IMG/VR virus record: IMGVR_UViG_3300028571_000120
Span: 1 to 23,769 of that record
Source: a virus
Length of the DNA: 23,769 nt
Direction: 5' to 3' (one strand)
Every line of letters starts with the position of its first letter. The stretch's first letter is position 1. The position numbers were made by a program, and so were the translations under genes. Positions 13,739-20,673 of this stretch are shown piece after piece. The notes beneath the pieces were generated by a model that searched no databases, was not told the origin of the DNA, and was given only the letters and a program-made list of their open reading frames with translations.

Positions 13739-14407
13739 ATGGCAGATACAACCACCACAAATCTAAGTCTTACAAAGCCAGAAGTAGGTGCATCAAGTGA
13801 CTCTTGGGGGACTAAGATAAATACAGACTTGGACTCAATTGATGCTTTGTTTGATACTGGTCCATATCTAAAACTTGCAAAAGGTGGGACTGGTGTAGGA
13901 ACTGCGTCTGATGCTAGAACAGCTCTTGCTGTGCCTGGTACTGCTATAAACAATACCTATACTGGTAAGCAAACATTTACTGGCTCAACTACTGCCATTG
14001 GCACTAAGTTTGTCAATGCGTTAGAGACAATTACCATCTCAGCTACTGCGGCTACTGGCACGATTGCTTATTACGCAACTACTCAGTCAGTTCTTTACTA
14101 CACAACTAATGCTTCTGCCAATTGGACAATTAATCTTACTGGTGCAAGCACTCCTGTAACTCTTAACACTTTGATGGCAACAGGTGAGTCTATAACTGTT
14201 GTCCACATGGTTAAACAAGGTTCTACTGCTTACTACAATTCTGTTGTTCAAGTTGATGGTACAGCAAGTGGTGTTACAACTGTTTGGCAAGGCGGTTTAA
14301 CACCATCGGCAGGTAACGTAAGTTCTACTGATGTATATACATACACCATTGTAAAAACTGGATCTGCTGCTTTTACAGTTTTTGCTACACAAACTAAATT
14401 TGCTTAA
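13739..14407 (+). CDS. Tail fibre protein of 222 residues
   Basis: Predicted fibre protein. ADTTTTNLSLTKPEVGASSDSW (from residue 2) with GTKINTDLDSIDALF is the standard opening of many phage fibre proteins. The motif LKLAKGGTGVGTASDARTAL (about residues 44-63) is the T4 gp12/gp37-type LAKGGTG...ARxAL repeat, found next to trimeric fibre shafts. The remainder is beta-rich with ITISATAATGTIAYYATTQS and a C-terminal YTIVKTGSAAFTVFATQTKF, a segment recurring in phage fibre C-termini. A good ribosome-binding site (GAGGT) precedes the ATG. It is followed directly by a glycine-rich tip protein, so the two may form a fibre/tip pair. Confidence 0.85.
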   Translation: MADTTTTNLSLTKPEVGASSDSWGTKINTDLDSIDALFDTGPYLKLAKGGTGVGTASDARTALAVPGTAINNTYTGKQTFTGSTTAIGTKFVNALETITISATAATGTIAYYATTQSVLYYTTNASANWTINLTGASTPVTLNTLMATGESITVVHMVKQGSTAYYNSVVQVDGTASGVTTVWQGGLTPSAGNVSSTDVYTYTIVKTGSAAFTVFATQTKFA

Positions 14408-14409
14408 TC

Positions 14410-15225
14410 ATGCCATTACTTAGCACTATTGCATCATCATCAGTTAAGGGCTTTGGGTTTGGGGCTAATGTTGTTGGTCAACAAGAATATATAAGTCCAG
14501 GAACATATTCTTGGACAGCTCCATTAGGCGTTTATAGTGTTTCTGTTGTTTGCGTAGGTGCTGGTGGAAACTATGCAACAGGAGGTGATCCTGATGGCGG
14601 CGGTGGCGGTGCTTTGGCTTATGCAAACAATATTGCTGTCATTCCTGGAAACACTTATACAGTAATTGTTGGTGCTACTAATAATACATATGGTGCATAT
14701 GGAGGCGATAGTTCATTTAATTCAACTAGTGTTAAGGCTGGTGGCGGTCAGAATGGATTTGGCGGTGGTGGTTTTGGTGGTGTTGTTATTTATGGTAGTG
14801 GTGGCGCAGGTGGAAGAGGCGCATTTGGTGGATATGGTGGACTAGCTGCTGCAGGTGCTGGTGCTGGTGGATACTCAGGCGATGGTGGTGCGGCTGGTGG
14901 ATTTACTGGAGATGGTGGTAATGGTGCTGGCGGTGGCGGTGGCGGCGGTGCTGGTGCAGGTGGATCAAAAGGTGGTGGTGGCGGTGGTGTAGGAATTTAT
15001 GGGCAGGGTGCTAATGGCGTTGGTGCAATATATGTAGTAAACATAAATGCTGGCGGTGGTGGTGGTTCAGGTGGAACTAATGGTAGTGCTGGTGGTGGTG
15101 GAACTGGTGCTGGTGGTCTTTATGGTGGTGGCTCTAGTCAACAAGGTGCTGGTCATGGCGCAGTCAGGATTATTTGGCCTGGTGTAACTCGCAGATTCCC
15201 ATCTACTCTTACTGGTAACTTGTAA
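14410..15225 (+). CDS. Glycine-rich fibre tip/adhesin-like protein (second copy)
   Basis: Predicted 271-residue protein. The start carries YISPGTYSWTAPLGVYSVSVVC (about residues 27-48), a beta-sandwich-like lead typical of phage glycine-rich tips (PGTYSWTxPxGV). Then come about 170 residues of glycine-rich tracts with Ala/Asn/Tyr spacers. The end GHGAVRIIWPGVTRRFPSTLTGN matches the GAVRIIWGxxRxFPST tail known in many fibre proteins. The glycine-rich part may fold as polyglycine-II helices whose loops contact the receptor. It differs from the glycine-rich protein at 11816-12691 in both ends, so the two are not simple duplicates. The stop shares its last base with the next ATG. Receptor binding is inferred, not shown. 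Confidence 0.8.
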   Translation: MPLLSTIASSSVKGFGFGANVVGQQEYISPGTYSWTAPLGVYSVSVVCVGAGGNYATGGDPDGGGGGALAYANNIAVIPGNTYTVIVGATNNTYGAYGGDSSFNSTSVKAGGGQNGFGGGGFGGVVIYGSGGAGGRGAFGGYGGLAAAGAGAGGYSGDGGAAGGFTGDGGNGAGGGGGGGAGAGGSKGGGGGGVGIYGQGANGVGAIYVVNINAGGGGGSGGTNGSAGGGGTGAGGLYGGGSSQQGAGHGAVRIIWPGVTRRFPSTLTGNL

Positions 15226-15878
15226 TGCCCAACTTAGGACAACAGTTACAAACCCCACCAATACCAAAGCTTGGTACATCTGGTGAGGCGTATTCTGCTG
15301 TTCTGCAAAACCAAAACAATAGCGTTTTAAATACCTTCTTCATCAGATTGGTAAACGCAATAAATTCTGCCCTTGGTATTCGTGGTGGTAAGTTCTTAAA
15401 TAACCCTTATGGTGCTTTTCAAGATAGTACAGACCAGACTGCTGCCAATACAACAACTGCCTATGCAGTCACTTTTAACACCACAGATTTTTCTAATGGC
15501 GTGACTATCGCTAGTAACTCAAGAATTACTGTTGCGGAAACTGGAATCTGGAACTTGCAGTTTTCCATTCAGTTTACAAATACAACAAATGCTTCTCAAG
15601 ATGTGGATGTTTGGTTTCGAGTCAATGGCACTAATATTGCCAACTCAAACAGCCGATTTGGCTTTGCACCCAGAAAAGGTGCTGGTGATCCATATCACAT
15701 CATTGCAGCCATGAATTACTTTGTCAGCTTAAATGCAACTGACTATGTTGAAATAATGTGGAGGCCAACCGATACGGGTGTGTCCATTGAACATTACGCT
15801 GCTGGAACAAGTCCAACAAGACCCGCAATTCCTTCAGCCATTGTTACAATGAGTTTTGTATCTAACTTATCTATATAA
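15225..15878 (+). CDS. C1q/TNF-like beta-sandwich fibre protein
   Basis: Predicted 217-residue protein with two parts. Residues 1-60 hold a leader with Pro-rich start and a helix (LNTFFIRLVNAINSALG). Residues about 62-217 begin NPYGAFQDSTDQTAANTTTAY and continue with DFSNGVTIASNSRITVAETG, then WNLQFSIQFTNT and DVDVWFRVNGTNIANSNSRF. This is the pattern of the C1q/TNF-like jelly-roll module found in many phage fibres and bacterial exosporium proteins. The end (AIVTMSFVSN) is the last strand. Such trimeric domains commonly bind surface ligands. It follows the second glycine-rich protein with a TAATG overlap, and the nozzle gene follows. A role as receptor-binding or fibre-capping protein is likely but not shown. 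Confidence 0.76.
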   Translation: MPNLGQQLQTPPIPKLGTSGEAYSAVLQNQNNSVLNTFFIRLVNAINSALGIRGGKFLNNPYGAFQDSTDQTAANTTTAYAVTFNTTDFSNGVTIASNSRITVAETGIWNLQFSIQFTNTTNASQDVDVWFRVNGTNIANSNSRFGFAPRKGAGDPYHIIAAMNYFVSLNATDYVEIMWRPTDTGVSIEHYAAGTSPTRPAIPSAIVTMSFVSNLSI

Positions 15879-15879
15879 A

Positions 15880-17355
15880 ATGGCCTACATTCCACTACAA
15901 ATACCGCCAGGAGTCTATAAGAATGGTACAGACTACCAATCTAAAGGACGATGGAATTATTCAAACTTAGTTCGGTGGTTTGAGGGAACTATTCGCCCTG
16001 TCGGTGGATGGCGAAAGCGTACTACTGACCAACTAACTGGCAAAGCCCGTGGGTTCATTAACTGGCGAGACAACAGCAACAATAGACGCATTGCTATTGG
16101 CACTCACTCAAAGTTATACCATCTAAGCGAATCAAACGCATTGACAGACATAACTCCAACTAGTTTTACTGTTGGTGATGCTGATGCTGTTCTTAAAATT
16201 GGTTATGGATATAGCACTTATGGCAGTTTTGCTTATGGTGTAGCAAGACCTGATACAGGCTCATTTACTGCAGCTACCACATGGAGTTTAGATACTTGGG
16301 GTGAGTATTTGGTAGGTTGCTCAACAAAAGATGGAAAGCTTCTTGAGTGGCAGTTAAATACGTCTAATGATGCTGTTGCTATTACCAATGCTCCTACTGG
16401 CAATATTGGTCTTATAACTACACAAGAACGATTCTTATTTGCCCTTGGTGCAGGTGGTAATCCTAGAAAAGTTCAATGGTGTGACCAAGAGAATAATACT
16501 GTTTGGACTGCTTCCGCTACCAACCAAGCGGGTGATTTTGAGTTAACCACAATTGGCTCATTGATGTGTGCCAAGCGAACCCGTGGTGCTACCATTTTGT
16601 TTACTGATGTAGATGTCCATGTGGCTACTTACATTGGCCCACCTTATGTTTACAGTTTTGAGCGTATTGGCTCATCTTGTGGGGTGATTTCCAAGCAAGC
16701 AGTTGCCGCTACTGATAACTCATGTATTTGGATGTCAAACTCTGGCTTCTGGGTATACGATGGTTTTGTAAAGCCATTGGCTTCTGATGTTGGTGATTAT
16801 GTATTTACTAATTTAAATACCCAACAAGCCTCTAAAGTCTATTCAGTTCATTTGGCTACTTATGGTGAGATTTGGTGGTTTTACCCAAGTTCAGCCAGTA
16901 ATGAAGTAGATTCTTATGTGACTTATAACTACAGAGAAGGCCATTGGGCTGTTGGCACTTTGGATCGTACTTGCGGTACAGACAGAGGCATATTCTCTAA
17001 TCCTTTGATGGTTTCTTCAGATGGGTATATTTATGAGCATGAGGTAGGTTTTGCTTATGATTCTCAGACTATATTTGCTCAGTCTGGACCCATTGAATTA
17101 GGTGCTGGTGACAGGGTTTTAAGCCTAAATGGGCTTGTTCCTGATGAGAAGACTTTGGGTGATGTAAAGGCTCGATTTGCTACCAAGTTTTACCCAACTG
17201 GCACACAATATAGCTATGGCCCATACACGATGGCAAACCCTACTTCTTTTAGGATTACTGGTCGACAAATAGCAGTAAAGATTGAAGGAAACACATTATC
17301 TGATTGGCGAGTTGGCACTATCAGATTTGATGGAAAACTAGGCAGTTTGCGTTAA
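15880..17355 (+). CDS. Tail nozzle-like protein
   Basis: Predicted 491-residue protein of a widely conserved phage family starting MAYIPLQIPPGVYKNGTDYQ, then WNYSNLVRWFEGTIRPVGGW (about residues 28-47) and ARGFINWRDNSNNRRIAIGT. Repeated beta blades (KLYHLSESNALTDITPTSF, FLFALGAGGNPRKVQWCD, TRGATILFTDVDVHVATYIG) suggest a beta-propeller, as in podoviral nozzles such as T7 gp12 and P22 gp10. In that role it forms the tail tube tip below the adaptor. I chose the ATG at 15880, as it restores the conserved N-terminus; an in-frame TTG at 15856 would add eight unrelated residues. The upstream stop lies one base before it. The nozzle name rests on fold-level resemblance and gene order, so an alternative tail tube protein remains possible. 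Confidence 0.68.
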   Translation: MAYIPLQIPPGVYKNGTDYQSKGRWNYSNLVRWFEGTIRPVGGWRKRTTDQLTGKARGFINWRDNSNNRRIAIGTHSKLYHLSESNALTDITPTSFTVGDADAVLKIGYGYSTYGSFAYGVARPDTGSFTAATTWSLDTWGEYLVGCSTKDGKLLEWQLNTSNDAVAITNAPTGNIGLITTQERFLFALGAGGNPRKVQWCDQENNTVWTASATNQAGDFELTTIGSLMCAKRTRGATILFTDVDVHVATYIGPPYVYSFERIGSSCGVISKQAVAATDNSCIWMSNSGFWVYDGFVKPLASDVGDYVFTNLNTQQASKVYSVHLATYGEIWWFYPSSASNEVDSYVTYNYREGHWAVGTLDRTCGTDRGIFSNPLMVSSDGYIYEHEVGFAYDSQTIFAQSGPIELGAGDRVLSLNGLVPDEKTLGDVKARFATKFYPTGTQYSYGPYTMANPTSFRITGRQIAVKIEGNTLSDWRVGTIRFDGKLGSLR

Positions 17356-17362
17356 ATATATT

Positions 17363-17833
17363 ATGATTGAACATGATTCTGAGAATTGGCGTGAAATAAG
17401 AAATGCCAAACTGTTAGAATGGTTTGGTGGCAACCAGAGTGCTGTAGACTTTTTAGTCGCTTTATCGGGTATTGCTGAGTTATGGGATGACTTGGTAGAT
17501 AAAGATAAAGAGCCTAGCAGAAAAGACATAGATATTGTCTTTTGGAATGCTCTGGTGACGCTACCTACAAATGAGTTCTTTAATGCTAATAGGGCGTTTT
17601 TAATGCCTTTAGTCATTCAGAGTATAAATGCTTGGCAAGACTCTGTAGAACTTGAAGGTGGTAATACCAACGACAGAGCCTATGCGCTCACATTGCGTAT
17701 TATTTCACTACAAATAGCACCAATGATAGTCTTATTGCTTAGAGGACAAAAAGCAATGAGAGAGGTGAGTACAGAAATGTGGCGGTATTTCACCTCACAT
17801 GATGATGCAATTAAATGGATACAAGGGGAATAA
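17363..17833 (+). CDS. Helical phage protein of 156 residues, function unknown
   Basis: Predicted soluble, mainly helical protein that contains WFGGNQSAVDFLVALSGIAELW (about residues 20-41), then IDIVFWNALVTLPTNEFF and ANRAFLMPLVIQSINAW. The C-terminal half has NDRAYALTLRIISLQIAPMI, a mostly hydrophobic helix that could be a membrane-associated or buried helix. It lies between the nozzle gene and the ejection-protein genes with a 7-base gap, so it is probably part of the same virion transcript. I recall such proteins in this position in environmental phage genomes but no function is known. Chaperone, nozzle partner or ejected protein are all open. Confidence 0.62.
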   Translation: MIEHDSENWREIRNAKLLEWFGGNQSAVDFLVALSGIAELWDDLVDKDKEPSRKDIDIVFWNALVTLPTNEFFNANRAFLMPLVIQSINAWQDSVELEGGNTNDRAYALTLRIISLQIAPMIVLLLRGQKAMREVSTEMWRYFTSHDDAIKWIQGE

Positions 17834-17834
17834 T

Positions 17835-19226
17835 ATGTCTCTAGGCGGTGGAAGTTCAAGTTCTCAGCAGTTAGATCCTGCTTTAAAAGATTTATTCTTA
17901 CAGAACTATCAAGGCGCACAAACTACTGCGGCTGGATTAGCTCCTCGTGAATTTGCAGGGTTTAATCCTGACCAACAACAAGGTTTTGCTTTAAATAGAC
18001 TATATGCAAGTCCACTTAGCGCACCCACTTTATACGCTACTGATGCCGCTAATCTATTAAGACAAAGTGCGCAATATAATCCACAAAATGTAGGCTATCA
18101 AAATGCCGCATCACAGGGATATAGTGCCGCACAAGGCGATGCCTCTTATGCAGGTGCTGCTGAAAGAGCCGCTGCCGCACAACTAAATAGGGGTGATATT
18201 CGCAATGTTGCATCACAAAATGTAACTGGTCAGCGAGTTGCTCAAGAGGCTTTAGGTGCTATTGCTCCACAAGCTAGGGCTAATATTCGTGATGTTACTG
18301 CTGGTTCATTCTTGAATCAGAATTTGCAAGCGTACATGAATCCTTTTACGCAAGCTGTTACTAATCAAAGCTTGAGTGATTTAGAGCGTTCACGACAACT
18401 TGAACAACAAAGAACTGCGGCACAAGCTACTGCGGCTAGAGCCTTTGGTGGATCTCGCCAAGGTGTTGCAGAAGCTGAAACTAATCGTGCTTATGGTGAG
18501 AATGCGGCTCGTTTAGTTGCTCAACAGAATGCTCAAGCTTATGAGGCGGCACAACGTGCTTCTGAGGCTGATTTGGCTCGTGCTATGCAAGCACAACAAT
18601 TGAATCAAGCTCAAGACTTGGCGACTACTCAGCAGTCTTTACAATTGGCAGGTCAGTTTGGTTTGGCGAATCAAGATGCGGCTTTACGGGCTGCTTTGGC
18701 TAATCAGGGTGTTGATGTGTCTACTGGTCAACTTAATGTCCAGAATGCTCAACAAGTGGCTTTGGCTAATGCTGCGGCTAGAAACCAGATGGCTCAATAC
18801 AATGCCTCAAATCAACAAGCAATGGCTTTGGCAAATCAAGCCGCTGCAAACCAAGCTGGTCAATTTGGTGCTGCCGCTTCAAATACTGCAAACTTGGCTA
18901 ATGCTCAGAATCTATTGCAAGCTAACTTAGCTAACCAACAAGCGGGGTTGGCTGCTAATCAACAGGGCATAACTGCTGGTGGTCAACTAGCAAGTGCGGC
19001 TACTAACTTGCAGAACTTAGGTTTCAATCAAGCAAATCAATTGCGTGACCAAGGTTTGGTTCAGCAAGGCTTCTCACAACAACAGTTGGATGCAATACGC
19101 AATCTACCTTTGGAACAACAACAGATTCTCAATCAAGCATTGGGTATCAATGTTGGTGGTGGATCTGGAATGCAATCAACATCTACTTCACGCCAAGGTT
19201 TGCTTGGTTTGTTTGGAATTGGTTAA
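17835..19226 (+). CDS. Ala/Gln/Asn-rich internal virion protein candidate
   Basis: Predicted 463-residue protein. After a Gly/Ser start (MSLGGGSSSSQQ) and LAPREFAGFNPDQQQGFALN (about residues 34-53), a mixed region ends with AYMNPFTQAVTNQSLSDLERSR and ARAFGGSRQGVAEAETNRAYGEN. This part is a signature I associate with large low-complexity virion proteins of aquatic phages. Residues about 210-420 consist of Ala/Gln/Asn repeats (LANQAAANQAGQFGA, LQANLANQQAGLAANQQ), predicted as a long coiled coil or fibrous helix. The start at 17835 has AAGGGG upstream and fits the conserved N-terminus; an earlier in-frame codon would overlap the previous gene. It lies first in a row of three large genes ending in the transglycosylase. 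An ejection or internal scaffold role is inferred. Confidence 0.62.
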   Translation: MSLGGGSSSSQQLDPALKDLFLQNYQGAQTTAAGLAPREFAGFNPDQQQGFALNRLYASPLSAPTLYATDAANLLRQSAQYNPQNVGYQNAASQGYSAAQGDASYAGAAERAAAAQLNRGDIRNVASQNVTGQRVAQEALGAIAPQARANIRDVTAGSFLNQNLQAYMNPFTQAVTNQSLSDLERSRQLEQQRTAAQATAARAFGGSRQGVAEAETNRAYGENAARLVAQQNAQAYEAAQRASEADLARAMQAQQLNQAQDLATTQQSLQLAGQFGLANQDAALRAALANQGVDVSTGQLNVQNAQQVALANAAARNQMAQYNASNQQAMALANQAAANQAGQFGAAASNTANLANAQNLLQANLANQQAGLAANQQGITAGGQLASAATNLQNLGFNQANQLRDQGLVQQGFSQQQLDAIRNLPLEQQQILNQALGINVGGGSGMQSTSTSRQGLLGLFGIG

Positions 19227-19236
19227 GGAGTAAATT

Positions 19237-20673
19237 ATGCCTTTTAATATTGGGTTGTTATCTGATGCCGCATTGACGGGCTTGTCTGATACTGAAAAAC
19301 AAGCAATGCAGAAACAGGCTACTCAGCAGTTTCTGATTGGTAGTTTGTTAAGTGGTGATCCTGGTATTGGCTTCAAGTCTGCAATGGATATTCCATCTAC
19401 TGCTATAACCATGCAAGATATGTTGCGTAAAAGCCAACAAGCCGCAGCAGATCAGGCGGCTCTTGAGAGCTTCCGAGGCAAATACACTCCTACTAAATTC
19501 CAAGAAGCAAACCCTGATTACATGGGTCCTGTTACACCAGATCAATTGGCTCAACAAGAGCAAATCAAAGGTGCTAGAGCGCAAGGATTGCCATTCAACA
19601 TACAAAATGCTTTGCAAGATGTGTTGGCATTGCCTACTGCTGCTCAAAGCGCCATGCGTGAAACTATTACTGCTTTGCAACCTAGAGTGCAAGGCGACTT
19701 GTTGATGAACCCTAATATGCAAGTAATACGTGGTTTACCGACACAAAAAGATTTAATTCAAAATCAATTTAATCCTTTAACTGGTATGTTTGAAGCAAAG
19801 CCAGTTACAGGAGCATTGGCGGCAAAAGTTGCGACTACATTGCCTGAAGTTCCAGTAGGCGCACAGTTGAGCATGAATGATGCAGGTTTGCTTCAAACTA
19901 ATTTACTTCCAAATATGCGAACAGTTCAACAACAATTAGCTTTTGATAAGCGATTTGGTGAAGGACAGGCGGCATTGCAAACAACTCCTACAAATGTGGT
20001 TGTTCCTTCAACTGGCAGACAACAAAGAACAACAGAAGCTGCGGCTATGGGTCAGCCAACTGCTTTATCTCCTTCTGAGGTACTTGCTTTTGAAGGGTAC
20101 AAACCTGTTAGAGAGGCCGCCTTTAAGGGTTTCCAAGCGGCTACAAGTTCTGATGCTAGTTTGCAAAACTTACAAAACATTATTAATCGTGGTGCGTTTG
20201 AGCCAGGTAAGTTTGCAGGATTTAAGTCTGAGGCTGCGGCTATTGCTACTGGCTTGGGCATTGGTGGCGACAGAGCTAAAGCAGTTGCTGTTGACTCACC
20301 ATTATTCTTGCAATCAGTTGCCGATGTTGCTTCTGCAAACATTCAAGACTTGGTTGGTGCAACTTCTGACAAAGATATTCAATTTAGTGCATCTCGTGGT
20401 CCACAAATTACAAATCCTAAAGAAGCAGTCCAATACTATTTAGATCTTACTCGTGTTGCTAATCAGCGCAAGAAAGATTATTACAACTATGTAACCAAGA
20501 ACCCTGTTCCTGATGTGGTTGAGAAATGGTCACAAACACCAGAGGGTAGTTCATCTATCTTTGAAGATCCAAAGTTGCGTAAATATTTACCTAGTTTTCC
20601 TGTTACTGCTGGTCCTGACAAGGGTAAGACTGCATATCAATTGCCTAATGGTATTTATCGGGTTTATAACTAA
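19237..20673 (+). CDS. Unrecognised 478-residue protein, possible ejection protein
   Basis: Predicted soluble protein without a family I recognise. The N-terminal 90 residues are helix-rich (LTGLSDTEKQAMQKQATQQF, then FKSAMDIPSTAITMQDMLRK). A middle region rich in Gln, Pro and Leu holds LPTAAQSAMRETITALQPRV. A C-terminal domain follows with LSPSEVLAFEGYKPVREAAF, FAGFKSEAAAIATGLGIGGD and a long helix around KEAVQYYLDLTRVANQRKKD. It ends in a beta hairpin YQLPNGIYRVYN. It sits between the low-complexity protein and the transglycosylase, in the place where podoviruses encode their second internal virion protein (as T7 gp14-gp16), and its last base is the first of the next ATG. Sequence alone does not show ejection. 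Confidence 0.55.
   Translation: MPFNIGLLSDAALTGLSDTEKQAMQKQATQQFLIGSLLSGDPGIGFKSAMDIPSTAITMQDMLRKSQQAAADQAALESFRGKYTPTKFQEANPDYMGPVTPDQLAQQEQIKGARAQGLPFNIQNALQDVLALPTAAQSAMRETITALQPRVQGDLLMNPNMQVIRGLPTQKDLIQNQFNPLTGMFEAKPVTGALAAKVATTLPEVPVGAQLSMNDAGLLQTNLLPNMRTVQQQLAFDKRFGEGQAALQTTPTNVVVPSTGRQQRTTEAAAMGQPTALSPSEVLAFEGYKPVREAAFKGFQAATSSDASLQNLQNIINRGAFEPGKFAGFKSEAAAIATGLGIGGDRAKAVAVDSPLFLQSVADVASANIQDLVGATSDKDIQFSASRGPQITNPKEAVQYYLDLTRVANQRKKDYYNYVTKNPVPDVVEKWSQTPEGSSSIFEDPKLRKYLPSFPVTAGPDKGKTAYQLPNGIYRVYN

Noticed and set aside
11900-15130. Simple GGT/GGC repeats as a separate repeat element or phase-variation tract
   Set aside because: The tracts are irregular and always keep the glycine codon frame of two proteins; they are explained by protein composition.
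10920-15878. Possible diversity-generating retroelement target in the fibre genes
   Set aside because: No reverse transcriptase, template repeat or variable-repeat pair is seen in the window; Ser/Thr/Asn richness is ordinary for fibre proteins.
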